Assembly (NCBI RefSeq): GCF_000337135.1
Contig: NZ_AOIN01000064.1
Span: forward strand, 39,955-103,954
Origin: Natrialba chahannaoensis JCM 10990
GTDB taxonomy: Archaea; Halobacteriota; Halobacteria; Halobacteriales; Natrialbaceae
DNA: 64,000 nucleotides
Reading direction: 5' to 3'
Positions within the stretch are counted from its first letter, which is position 1, and every line of letters starts with the position of its first letter. Of this stretch, positions 17,081 through 25,316 are shown piece by piece. A program made the position numbers and the translations under genes. The notes beneath the pieces were generated by a model. It was not told the origin of the DNA. It did not search any database and saw only the letters and a list, made by a program, of their open reading frames with translations.

Positions 17081-18202
17081 ATGTCAACGGAGGACGGCGA
17101 GGACCCGCCCGTCGCCGCGCCCGAGCCGAGCGACCGCGTCTCCGACCCCAGCGACGCCTTCCAGGCGCTCGGCAACGAGGTCAGGATGGGGATACTCGAG
17201 ACGATGCTCGAATGGACGGACGGCCCCGGGCCGGAAGCGAGTGAACGTGACGGCGAGTCGTATCGGTCGAACCCGTCCTTTTCGATGCTGTTCGAGGCCT
17301 CGGACGTCGAAACCTCCGCTGGCTTTGCCTATCATCTGGACGAGCTCGTGGGGCCGTATCTCCGGAAGGTGAACGACGAGTCGTCAGCTGACGCCGATTC
17401 CGGTGCCGACGGCTACGAACTCACCTACGCCGGCGAGCAAATCGCACGCGCCATTGCGACCGGCACGTACACCCAGCGCGTCGACCACCCACCGGTCCCG
17501 CTCGAGGACGACTGTCCGTTCTGCGAGCACGACGCGCTCACCGCCCAGGCCAGCGACAACCGGGTTACCGTCGCCTGCGGGCACTGTGAACGCTGCCTGC
17601 TCCGACTCGATCTCCCACCGGCCGGACTCGAGTCCCACGGCGAATCGTTCCCCGCGGCATTCGACCGCTACCACAGACACCGACTCTCGCTCGTTCGTGA
17701 CGGCGTCTGTCCGGCCTGCAGCGGCGAAGTCGACGCCAGACTCGTGCGGCCGTCGCCGGCGACAGACGACCTCCTGCCCGCAGAACACGCCACACATCTT
17801 CAGGCCGAGTTCACCTGCTCATGCTGTGGCACGACGCTTCGGTCACCCGTCGCGCTCTCGCTGCTTTCCCATCCGGCCGTCGTCTCGTTCTACTACGAAC
17901 ACGGGCAGGCTGTCAGCGAGCGCCCGCTCTGGAACGTCGGCCACGAGTGGGCCGAGATGGTGCTCTCCGAGGACCCGCTCGCCGTCCGTGTCGTCGTCGA
18001 ACTCGAGGACGACGTGCTCGCGCTGTACGTCGACGAGCGGCTGAACGTGGTCGAGACGCAGCGAGCGTCGGTGTCCGAGACCACCGAGGGTGACGAATCC
18101 GCCGAGAGTGACGGGGTCGCTGAGACCACGGAGACCACCGAGGCCGGCGAAACAGTCGGAACACACGAGACGGACGATACAGCCGAGACGACTGCCCAGT
18201 AG
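17081..18202 (+). CDS. winged-helix regulator with zinc-ribbon domain
   Basis: A 373-residue protein. Residues about 25-110 form an ArsR-like winged helix (AFQALGNEVRMGILETML, then LFEASDVETSAGFAYHLDEL). The middle contains Cys pairs CPFC, CGHCERC, CPAC and CSCC, indicating two zinc ribbons. The last 40 residues are a Thr/Glu-rich disordered tail. This arrangement is widespread in haloarchaea as a putative transcription regulator; the target is unknown. Its start could also be a TTG nine bases earlier; the ATG at 17081 is preferred. Confidence 0.75.
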   Translation: MSTEDGEDPPVAAPEPSDRVSDPSDAFQALGNEVRMGILETMLEWTDGPGPEASERDGESYRSNPSFSMLFEASDVETSAGFAYHLDELVGPYLRKVNDESSADADSGADGYELTYAGEQIARAIATGTYTQRVDHPPVPLEDDCPFCEHDALTAQASDNRVTVACGHCERCLLRLDLPPAGLESHGESFPAAFDRYHRHRLSLVRDGVCPACSGEVDARLVRPSPATDDLLPAEHATHLQAEFTCSCCGTTLRSPVALSLLSHPAVVSFYYEHGQAVSERPLWNVGHEWAEMVLSEDPLAVRVVVELEDDVLALYVDERLNVVETQRASVSETTEGDESAESDGVAETTETTEAGETVGTHETDDTAETTAQ

Positions 18203-18213
18203 CGAACCCGCAC

Positions 18214-19062
18214 CTACTCGAGTTCCCCGAGTCCGTCTGCAAGCTCTTCTTCGCCGACAGCGCCCGCTCGATCAGCTACGGTATCGGGGGTGAGCACGAG
18301 GGCATCGACTGTTTCGGGTGAGAGTTCGGTGTCGGTGTCGGTCTCGGTCTCGGAGGTGCCGGCGGCGAGGGACTCGAGTGCGAGCGGGAGACCGTCTTCC
18401 CCCACCCCCGCTTCGGCATCGCTGTCAGCCAGCCGCCCCTCCAGGAACGATCTGATATCGGCCGTGCCGTTGCCGATCGCGGTCGCACGCCAGCCGTAGT
18501 GTGTGCCGCCGGGGTCGACCTCGTAGAGCGCTGGCTGGGGGTGTTGTCCTGCTGCGTTACTACCGCTTCCACTACCGCTACCGCTTTCGCTTTCCTTTCT
18601 CCTTTTCCTTTCCCTCCCCCTTCCAGCGTCGACACCCGCAACGAGCAACGCAGCGCCGTACGGCCGCGTTCCACCAGCCTGCGTCTGTTCCTGGATGTGG
18701 TCCGCAATCGCCTCCGCAAGCGTCTCTGTGGGTATCGGTTCAGCATAGCGGAGCCGGTGGCGCTGACAGCGCTTCCGAGCCGTCTCGACCAACTGCCGTG
18801 CATCAGCAGCATGCCCCGCGGTGGCGACCGCGACGTGGTCGTCGACCCGGTGAATTTTCTCGACCGACTTCGACTCGAGTAGCGGCGACCGAAGGCGCTT
18901 TCGCGCGGCGAGAACGACACCGGTGTCGGTGACGACGCCAACGCTCGGCGAGCCGCGTTCGACCGCCTCGCGGGCGTACTCGACCTGGTAGAGCCGACCA
19001 TCTGGTGAGAAGATCGTGTGCCCGCGGTCGTAGGCCTGCTGGCGAGTGGTACTCGAGTCCAT
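18214..19062 (-). CDS. psmA: proteasome alpha subunit paralogue
   Basis: A 282-residue 20S proteasome alpha-type subunit, which forms the outer, gate-bearing ring. It keeps the alpha signature YDRGHTIFSPDGRLYQVEYAREAVERG near residues 11-37. A Gly/Ser/Lys/Arg-rich insertion (about 150-170, including SESGSGSGSGS) lies where usual subunits have a short loop, encoded by a hexanucleotide-like repeat at about 18555-18620. Another ETETDTDTE tract is near the C-terminus, coded around 18328-18352. The ATG is 2 bases after the psmB stop, so beta and alpha are co-transcribed in this order. The usual haloarchaeal alpha lacks the insertion, hence a specialised paralogue. Confidence 0.88.
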   Translation of the reverse strand: MDSSTTRQQAYDRGHTIFSPDGRLYQVEYAREAVERGSPSVGVVTDTGVVLAARKRLRSPLLESKSVEKIHRVDDHVAVATAGHAADARQLVETARKRCQRHRLRYAEPIPTETLAEAIADHIQEQTQAGGTRPYGAALLVAGVDAGRGRERKRRKESESGSGSGSGSNAAGQHPQPALYEVDPGGTHYGWRATAIGNGTADIRSFLEGRLADSDAEAGVGEDGLPLALESLAAGTSETETDTDTELSPETVDALVLTPDTVADRAGAVGEEELADGLGELE

Positions 19063-19064
19063 GG

Positions 19065-19790
19065 CTACGTGGCCACCCCCGGTTCTGCGTCGGTATCGGA
19101 CTCACCGCCAGCCCTGTTTGTCGTTGTGGTGACGGCAGCGTCGATGCTTTCGAACTGCTCGAACTGCTCAAACTCGCGTTCGTGGTCGTGTTCGTCTCCG
19201 CCTCCGTCTTCATCGACAGTCAGCGTTGCGACCGTCATCCCGTCGCCGCTGGCGGTGTCGCGCTCGGTTGCGTTTCGGATCGCGGTCGTTGCGAGACCTC
19301 GCAGTGTGTCCACGGAGTGGTCCGGTTCGTAGGCGTCCTCGAGTCGGCCGTAGGCGAGTTGCATCCCGCTTCCGCTCGCGGCGTAGGGCGTGTCCATCAC
19401 GCCGCCGCCGGGACCGACCTGATAGACGGCCGGTTCGGGGAACGTGCCGCCGAGGACGAGTTCGAGGTGCTGGTACGGCCCGCTGCGCAGGAGGTCGCCG
19501 GCAACGGTGGCCGTCGTCTCGACGGACGGCGAGCGGTCGGTCGCGTGCTCGTAGCGCGAGCGTTCGGCGCGTAACTGGCGGACGAACGACTGGGCCTCGC
19601 CGACGCTTCCGGCGAAGGTGAGCGCGGTGTGGTCGCCGACCGGGACGACCTTCTGTGCCGTGCGATTCGTGACGAAGCGGCCGCCGAGGCTGGCCCGCCT
19701 GTCAGCGGCGAGGACGACGCCGTCCGCGCCGGCGAGCCCAACCGTCGTCGTGCCGGTTTCGATGTATTCGGTGGAGTCCGTCTGGTCCAT
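19065..19790 (-). CDS. psmB: proteasome beta subunit paralogue
   Basis: A 241-residue catalytic subunit of the 20S proteasome. The maturation site is ETG|TTTVGLAGADGV, giving Thr14 as the N-terminal nucleophile after removal of a propeptide of only 13 residues. Asp in AADRRASLGG and Lys in TAQKVVPVG are the other active-site positions. The SGSGMQLAYGRLED motif is also conserved. The last 40 residues are acidic and low-complexity. The ATG at 19790 is the only sensible start; the frame is open far upstream across glmM on the other strand. An 18-base palindrome with a TATA-like core is 43 bases upstream. Confidence 0.9.
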   Translation of the reverse strand: MDQTDSTEYIETGTTTVGLAGADGVVLAADRRASLGGRFVTNRTAQKVVPVGDHTALTFAGSVGEAQSFVRQLRAERSRYEHATDRSPSVETTATVAGDLLRSGPYQHLELVLGGTFPEPAVYQVGPGGGVMDTPYAASGSGMQLAYGRLEDAYEPDHSVDTLRGLATTAIRNATERDTASGDGMTVATLTVDEDGGGDEHDHEREFEQFEQFESIDAAVTTTTNRAGGESDTDAEPGVAT

Positions 19791-19833
19791 TGGTGCTCGT
19801 TCGAATCGACGGGCCACGGCGGGTTGTATGTTA

Positions 19834-19851
19834 GCTAAAATATATTTTAGC
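19834..19851 (-). promoter_or_regulatory. 18-base palindrome in the psmB promoter
   Basis: GCTAAAATATATTTTAGC is a perfect palindrome. Its AT core could serve as the TATA element of psmB (about 45-60 bases before the ATG), and the symmetry suggests a dimeric repressor or activator site. An 18-base sequence with 16 identical positions lies at 22395-22412, upstream of the BMP-type transporter operon. Confidence 0.5.
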
Positions 19852-20003
19852 GCGGTGGGCGTACGAATTCGTTTCGCGGCGGCGTCCTGCTGGTTGAGGC
19901 CGGACCGGAACCTGGACGTTGCTCTGACGTTACTGGGTGACAGGACGGCCAGCAGAGACCGTATGTCACGCCATATAAGTAGTTGCTCGCGGAACGACCT
20001 CAC

Positions 20004-21380
20004 ATGACTCTGTTCGGGACCGCAGGAATCCGCGGGCCGGTCGAGGAGATCACGCCCGCGCTCGCGCTCTCGGTGGGCCAGGCCGCCGGCGAGCCCGGCG
20101 AGACGTTCGTCGTCGGCCGCGACGGCCGGGAAACCGGACCGGCGCTGGCCGCCGCGATGGAGGCCGGCCTCGAGAGCGCCGGCGCAAACGTCGCCCGCAT
20201 TGGACAGGTGCCGACACCGGCGCTCGCGTTCGCCTCGCAGGGCCGCAAGGGCGTCATGCTCACCGCGAGCCACAACCCGCCGACGGACAACGGCATCAAG
20301 CTCTTCACCGACGGCGTCGAGTTCGACCGCGAGGCCGAAGAAGCCGTCGAGGACTACGTGAGCAGCGGGTCGTCGCTCCCCGCGTGGGACCAGTGGGGCA
20401 GCGCCACCGACCTCGACGTACTCGCCCCTTACCGCGACGCCGTCGCGGACTACGTCCGCACGCAGTTCCCCGACCTTGGCGCAGGGCAGACGCCGCTTGC
20501 CGGTCTCTCCATCGCCGTCGACTGCGGCAACGGCGTCGGCGCGGTCGCGACCCCGCAGGTACTCGAGTCCCTCGGCGCTGACGTCGTCGCGGTGAACGCG
20601 AACGTCGACGGCCACTTCTCGGCGCGAGAGAGCAAGCCGACCCCGGAGACGTTGTCGGCCTTCACCGAGTTCCTTGCGGACGGCGAGTTCGACCTCGGAC
20701 TGGCCCACGACGGCGACGCGGACCGGCTAGTCGTGCTTGGACCCGACGGCAAGGTTATCCACGAGGATACGGTGCTCGCCCTCGTCGCGGCCCACTACAC
20801 GGCTGGGAGCGACGCTGCGGACCCCGTGGTCGTCACGACGCCGAACGCCTCGGCGCGGATCGACGAGCAGGTTCGCGACGCCGGTGGCCGGGTCGAACGC
20901 GTCCGACTTGGCGCACTCCACGAGGGAATCGCCCGTGAACGCGCCGCTGGCGACGAGGACACCGCTGTCGTCTTCGCCGCAGAGCCCTGGAAGCACATCC
21001 ACACTGCCTTCGGCGGCTGGATCGACGGCGTTGCGAGCGCTGCCATCGTCAGCGCGCTCGTTGCCGACGCCGGCGACACCGACACTCTCCGCGAGCCGGT
21101 CACCGAACGTCCCTACCGGAAGGTCAGTGTCGACTGCCCCGACCAGCACAAGACGGCCGTGATGGGTGCACTCGAATCCGACCTGCCCGAGGCCTTCCCT
21201 GAGACGACGGTCGACACTGACTATGGCATTCGACTCGAGTTCGAGGACGCAGCGTGGCTACTCGTCCGGCCGAGCGGCACGGAGCCGTACGTACGCCTCT
21301 ACGCTGAGAGTGAGTCCGTCGACGAACTCGTCGCTGAAGCGCAGACGGTCATCGAAGCGGCAGTGGAGGGCGCTGCGTAG
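20004..21380 (+). CDS. glmM: phosphoglucosamine mutase/phosphomannomutase
   Basis: A 458-residue alpha-D-phosphohexomutase. The N-terminus MTLFGTAGIRGPV, the phosphoserine loop TASHNPPTDNGIK (Ser89), the metal loop HDGDADRLVV and the C-terminal RPSGTEPYVRLYAE give all four signature sites in order. It interconverts 6-phospho and 1-phospho sugars; glucosamine versus mannose/glucose cannot be settled. The ATG at 20004 follows ATATAA at 19973-19978, 26-31 bases upstream, fitting a leaderless transcript. Divergent from psmB. Confidence 0.9.
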   Translation: MTLFGTAGIRGPVEEITPALALSVGQAAGEPGETFVVGRDGRETGPALAAAMEAGLESAGANVARIGQVPTPALAFASQGRKGVMLTASHNPPTDNGIKLFTDGVEFDREAEEAVEDYVSSGSSLPAWDQWGSATDLDVLAPYRDAVADYVRTQFPDLGAGQTPLAGLSIAVDCGNGVGAVATPQVLESLGADVVAVNANVDGHFSARESKPTPETLSAFTEFLADGEFDLGLAHDGDADRLVVLGPDGKVIHEDTVLALVAAHYTAGSDAADPVVVTTPNASARIDEQVRDAGGRVERVRLGALHEGIARERAAGDEDTAVVFAAEPWKHIHTAFGGWIDGVASAAIVSALVADAGDTDTLREPVTERPYRKVSVDCPDQHKTAVMGALESDLPEAFPETTVDTDYGIRLEFEDAAWLLVRPSGTEPYVRLYAESESVDELVAEAQTVIEAAVEGAA

Positions 21381-21463
21381 GCTCGCTGTCCACGTGGTCG
21401 GGATTTCTCCGATTGACGGTTTGAAGGTGGAGATGCGTGTAAGGACTGTGTGAAGTGCGTTTT

Positions 21464-21604
21464 ATGTGAACTACCCCACCATACTCGCTCACGGCTGACG
21501 CCGTTCGCTCCTTGAGGGGAGCGTGAGACCGGGGGTCTCACGGACCATGCGAACGGGCGCTTCGCGCCCGTGAGCAGATGGGGCTTCCTGCTTCCACGAC
21601 GTTG
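21464..21604 (-). ncRNA. candidate TnpB guide (omega) RNA and element end
   Basis: Downstream of the tnpB remnant (reading leftward) are four hairpins: ACGGGCGC/GCGCCCGT (21553-21571), GTGAGACC/GGTCTCAC (21523-21541), CGCTCC/GGAGCG (21506-21523) and ACGGC/GCCGT (21491-21504). On the minus strand they end in GGTGGGGTAGTTCAC (about 21469-21483), then the sequence becomes ordinary. In IS200/IS605-type elements a structured RNA overlaps the 3' end of tnpB and runs to the element end, with the guide beyond. The position and structure fit; no covariance test was possible. Confidence 0.4.
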
Positions 21605-21866
21605 TCAGACAACGTCTGACAGCCTGTCGGGGTTCCCTCGACAAACGCGCTTTGCAGGAACCGACGTGGTTCCCGTAGGGAGCGCAGTCTCCACAGGCGT
21701 TCGAAAATCGCTCAGCGATTTTCGCAGCCCATCAGAATCGCTGTGCGATTCTGAGGACGTTGATTCGGAGCGTCCCGCACCTACTTTCTTGATACTGCGA
21801 GAAAGAATGTTCCACGCCGTCGCAAAATCGCACGCGATTTTGCTGCCCGTCAGACGTAGTCTGACG
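21603..21866. repeat. array of short palindromic insertions in tnpB
   Basis: Perfect inverted repeats, left to right: TGTCAGAC/GTCTGACA (21603-21621), GGAACC/GGTTCC (21657-21673), CGAAAATCGCT/AGCGATTTTCG (21702-21724), TCAGAATCGC/GCGATTCTGA (21732-21754), GCAAAATCGC/GCGATTTTGC (21822-21843) and CGTCAGAC/GTCTGACG (21848-21866). Loops are 1-5 bases. A 14-pair stem (22299-22329, one G.T pair) and GCGCC/GGCGC (22349-22361) flank the other end of the remnant. The units share the core AATCGC, so they look like one repeat family. Confidence 0.75.
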
Positions 21867-22314
21867 ACCGCGTTCCAATCTCTGTCGGCGGTAAACCCGC
21901 ACGACGGACAGGCGTGTTCGCGTACCCACAACGGTTTCTTGGTCGAGACACCGCAGGCTGCACACTCTTTGGTCGTCCCTCGTGGATTGACGGCGACGAA
22001 GTGCGTGCCTTCGCGTTCAAACTTGTACTCGAGCATCCGCAGGAACGTCCCCACGCCGCTCCGGCACGGTTCCGAGAGTTGCCGTCAAGTTCGACCAAGT
22101 CTTTCGCGTCAAGGTCTTCGACGGCCACGAGATCGTACTCTCGAGCGTAGTAGTTCGAGAGCTTGTGAAGGATGTCTCGGCGCTTGTTCTTCAGCCGGTC
22201 GGGTTTCTCCGGTGGCTCTCGATCGACTTCGACACCGAAGGTGGCGACCCACTCGACCGTCGGTTCCTTCTTGAGGGGAACCTGTTTGAGTGCGGCGTCG
22301 TCCTCAGAAATCAC
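21605..22314 (-). pseudogene. tnpB: TnpB (IS200/IS605 or IS1341 type), truncated and frameshifted
   Basis: The remnant covers only the second half of TnpB. The first frame (22314 to about 22060) encodes PLKKEPTVEWVATFGVEVDR and the RuvC-II Glu region YDLVAVEDLDAKDLVE. The second frame (22054-21605) encodes FLRMLEYKFEREGTHFVAVN, the zinc ribbon (CAACG, CPSC) and the RuvC-III Asp (DRDWNA). A frameshift joins them at AAW. The N-terminal 180 residues or so, with RuvC-I, are absent. Two stretches not present in typical relatives (VVRLRLTGSKIACDFAT inside NAAWNILSR, and the Ser-rich run before PVETALPTGT) are encoded by palindromic hairpins. No TnpA is nearby. Confidence 0.85.
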
Positions 22315-22394
22315 CGATTTCTGGGGACGCTGTATCCTCTCCCTGCTCGCGCCTTCGGCGCTCGCTGAGGAAGGGGGCTTAGCGACTCGATTCA

Positions 22395-22412
22395 GCTAAA
22401 ATATGTTTTGGC
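22395..22412 (+). promoter_or_regulatory. near-palindrome shared with psmB, upstream of the BMP operon
   Basis: GCTAAAATATGTTTTGGC matches the psmB palindrome at 16 of 18 positions. It is about 78 bases before the ATG at 22490 and near the edge of the tnpB remnant. It could be an operator or a second promoter. Confidence 0.4.
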
Positions 22413-22455
22413 CGGATTTGGAACCTGTTTTGGAGCGTGAAGATGGTATTTCGAC

Positions 22456-22467
22456 GGGTATATACCC
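22456..22467 (+). promoter_or_regulatory. palindromic TATA element of the BMP operon
   Basis: GGGTATATACCC is a perfect 12-base palindrome centred 28 bases before the ATG at 22490. The distance fits a leaderless transcript and argues for 22490 over the ATGs at 22403 and 22469. Confidence 0.55.
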
Positions 22468-22489
22468 AATGTTTACGCTAGCCGCCTTC

Positions 22490-23539
22490 ATGGTACGAAA
22501 TCGACGGCAATTTCTCGGAGGGGCTGGGGCAATCGGGTTGGCAGGGCTCGCCGGCTGCATTAGTGGATTTGGAGACGAAAGTGATCATGCTGTCCAGATC
22601 GGGACGGTGTATGCAACCGGTGGACTTGGCGACGACTCGTTCAATGACATGGCCAAGCGGGGTCTCGAGGATGCACAGGACGACTTCGACATCGCAATCA
22701 CAGAGACGGAACCGAGTTCCGAGAGTGAGTTCGAAAGCGCACAGCGAACCTTCGCGGAGTCCGGTGTAAACGACCTGATCAACTGCGTCGGCTACGCGCA
22801 GGCCGACGCGCTCGCGGAGAACGCGCCTGACTATCCTGAGCAGGACTTCATCATCATTGACGAGGTCGTCGAAGAAGACAATGTCCGGAGCTACACGTTC
22901 GGCGAGCCGGAGGGATCGTTTCAGGTTGGTCACCTTGCGGGACTATTGACTGAGCGGGAGTTTGCGGCCGGTGATGGGGAGACGATTCCGAACGAGAGCG
23001 TCGTCGGATTCGTTGGTGCAACCGAAACACCGCTGATCGAATCGTTTGAGGCTGGATTCACTGCTGGTGTTGAGTACGCCAACGACGATGCGGAAGTCGT
23101 GTCGTCGTACGTCGGTGAGTTCAACGATACCGCCGCTGGACAGGAAGCCGCGCGAACGATGTACCAAAATCAGGATGCCGACATCGTCTTCCACGCAGCC
23201 GGACGAACTGGCATCGGCGTCTTTCAGGCGGCCCAAGACGAGGGCCGCTTCGCAATTGGTGTCGACGACGACCAGTCACTCTCGAACGAAGACTTCGCCG
23301 ACGTCATCCTCGCGAGTATGGTCAAACGCGTCGACACAGCGGTCTACTCGGCGATCGAAGACACCGTCAACGACGAGTTCGAAGGCGGCGTAGAGCGGTT
23401 GGGACTCGACGACGGCGGCGTCAGCGCGGTCTACGGTGATACGCTCGGCGACGAGATCCCCGAAGAAATCTCGACGCAGATCGAGGAGTCCAAACAGGCG
23501 ATCATCGACGGCGAGATCGACGTTCCACACGAACTGTAA
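22490..23539 (+). CDS. BMP-family substrate-binding lipoprotein of an ABC transporter
   Basis: A 349-residue periplasmic-type binding protein. The N-terminus has twin arginines (RNRRQFLGGAGAIGLAGLAGC), with Cys as the lipid-anchored residue. The core has VYATGGLGDDSFNDMAKRGL and other Bmp/PnrA landmarks such as ADALAENAPDYPEQDFIIID and VGFVGATETPLIESFEAGF. Bmp/PnrA proteins bind purine nucleosides and related molecules; the nearby cytidine deaminase and uridine phosphorylase favour nucleosides here. It is first in a four-gene operon with the ATPase (gap of 4 bases) and two permeases. Confidence 0.88.
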   Translation: MVRNRRQFLGGAGAIGLAGLAGCISGFGDESDHAVQIGTVYATGGLGDDSFNDMAKRGLEDAQDDFDIAITETEPSSESEFESAQRTFAESGVNDLINCVGYAQADALAENAPDYPEQDFIIIDEVVEEDNVRSYTFGEPEGSFQVGHLAGLLTEREFAAGDGETIPNESVVGFVGATETPLIESFEAGFTAGVEYANDDAEVVSSYVGEFNDTAAGQEAARTMYQNQDADIVFHAAGRTGIGVFQAAQDEGRFAIGVDDDQSLSNEDFADVILASMVKRVDTAVYSAIEDTVNDEFEGGVERLGLDDGGVSAVYGDTLGDEIPEEISTQIEESKQAIIDGEIDVPHEL

Positions 23540-23543
23540 CCGC

Positions 23544-25316
23544 ATGACCGAGACCGAATCGGAAGCGGAGACGGGTACGGGATCAACAGCCGGCTCGGGA
23601 CAAACCGGGGAAGCGAGAACGGACGTGGAAACAGGTGCAGGGCCCACAACAGAAGCAACCACGTCCAGCTACGGCGAGGCCGAAACAGACCTTGCTGTCC
23701 ACCTCGACGGGATCACCAAGCGATTTCCCGGTGTCGTGGCGAACGACAACGTGGATCTCCGCGTCGAACGAGGTAGTGTTCACGCTCTGCTCGGCGAGAA
23801 CGGGGCTGGCAAGACAACGCTGATGAACGTTCTCTATGGACTCTATGAGCCAGAAGAGGGCCGTGTTGTCGTCGACGGAACGGAGCGGATGTTCGACTCG
23901 CCACGAGATGCCATCGACGCTGGGGTTGGGATGATCCACCAGCACTTCATGCTGGTCGACTCCATGACGGTTGCAGAAAACATCGCGCTGGGCGACGAAC
24001 CGACGAAGTGGTTCGGGATGGCGGTCGACCGCGCCCGCATCGACCGCGAGATCCGCGAACTTTGCGATCGATACGGGTTTGACGTCGATCCGAGTGCAAC
24101 TGTGGCGGATCTGAGTGTCGGCGTCCAACAACGCGTCGAGATCCTCAAAGCACTCTTTCGCGGGGCGGATGTCCTTGTTCTCGACGAACCGACCGCCGTC
24201 CTCACGCCACAGGAGGTTGAGGGTCTCTACGACGTTCTCGATGAACTCACTGCACAGGGAAAGACGATCATCTTCATTACGCACAAGCTAGAAGAGGCGA
24301 CCCACGCTGCCGACGCGATCACGATTCTCCGTGACGGCGAGTCCGCCGGGACGGTCGTCCCCGACCAGACAAATAAGAATGATTTAGCCGAACGCATGGT
24401 CGGCCGTGAGGTGCTCCTGGAGATCGACTCCGAGCCAATGACGACTGGCGACACCGTCCTTTCAGCAACCGACATCACCGTCGAAGACACTCGCGGTATC
24501 GAGGCTGTCTCTGGCATCGACTTCGACGTTCGTGCCGGTGAGATCGTCGGTATCGCAGGCGTCGACGGCAACGGACAGGCTGAGCTGATCGAGGCAATCA
24601 CCGGCCTTCGAACGCCTGACGAAGGGACGATTACCTACGACGGGGCCGATATCACCGACTGGTCACGTCGCCGGCGAATCGATGCCGGGATGTCCTACGT
24701 CCCGGAGGATCGCCACGAGCGCGGGCTGGTCATGCCCTTCAATCTCGTTGAAAACAGTATCCTCGGGAATCAGCGTGCCTCGGAATTCGCGACCGACGGT
24801 CGCATCGACTGGGAGAACGTCCGCGACCACACAGACGACCTCATTGAGACGTACGACGTTCGGCCGCCGGATCCTGACGCCGATGCGAGTTCCTTTTCTG
24901 GCGGGAATCAACAGAAGTTTATTGTCGGTCGCGAGTTTGAACGCGATCCCTCGCTGGTCGTCGCAACCCACCCCACACGGGGTGTCGACGTCGGGTCGAC
25001 CGAGTTCATCCACGATCGGTTGCTTGAACTCCGTCAACAGGGCGTCGCGATTCTGCTCGTTTCCTCGAAACTCGACGAGGTCCGGGCGCTTTCCGATCGG
25101 TTGGCCGTCATCTACGAGGGCGAATTCATCGACGTGACGGACCCCGACGAGATCACTGAGGAAGAACTCGGGTTGCTCATGGCGGGCCAACGGGTGGAGA
25201 CAGATTCGACCGGATCTAGCACTGCTGAGTCTGGCCCGGGCATACGTCCCGATGCCGGTGAAACCGGTGACGACGCCGAGACCAACGCTAGCTCGAACGG
25301 AGGTCGGTCGCGATGA
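23544..25316 (+). CDS. ABC transporter ATPase with two nucleotide-binding domains
   Basis: A 590-residue sugar/nucleoside-type ATPase (RbsA/YufO class). A Ser/Thr/Glu-rich N-terminus (about 45 residues) is followed by NBD1 with Walker A GENGAGKTT, a degenerate signature (DLSVGVQQRVEIL) and Walker B VLVLDEPTA. NBD2 has a modified Walker A region (GVDGNGQAE) and the signature SFSGGNQQKFIVGRE. One competent and one divergent ATP site is normal for this class. The ATG at 23544 sits 4 bases after the binding-protein stop. The end overlaps the first permease by four bases (ATGA). Confidence 0.9.
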   Translation: MTETESEAETGTGSTAGSGQTGEARTDVETGAGPTTEATTSSYGEAETDLAVHLDGITKRFPGVVANDNVDLRVERGSVHALLGENGAGKTTLMNVLYGLYEPEEGRVVVDGTERMFDSPRDAIDAGVGMIHQHFMLVDSMTVAENIALGDEPTKWFGMAVDRARIDREIRELCDRYGFDVDPSATVADLSVGVQQRVEILKALFRGADVLVLDEPTAVLTPQEVEGLYDVLDELTAQGKTIIFITHKLEEATHAADAITILRDGESAGTVVPDQTNKNDLAERMVGREVLLEIDSEPMTTGDTVLSATDITVEDTRGIEAVSGIDFDVRAGEIVGIAGVDGNGQAELIEAITGLRTPDEGTITYDGADITDWSRRRRIDAGMSYVPEDRHERGLVMPFNLVENSILGNQRASEFATDGRIDWENVRDHTDDLIETYDVRPPDPDADASSFSGGNQQKFIVGREFERDPSLVVATHPTRGVDVGSTEFIHDRLLELRQQGVAILLVSSKLDEVRALSDRLAVIYEGEFIDVTDPDEITEEELGLLMAGQRVETDSTGSSTAESGPGIRPDAGETGDDAETNASSNGGRSR

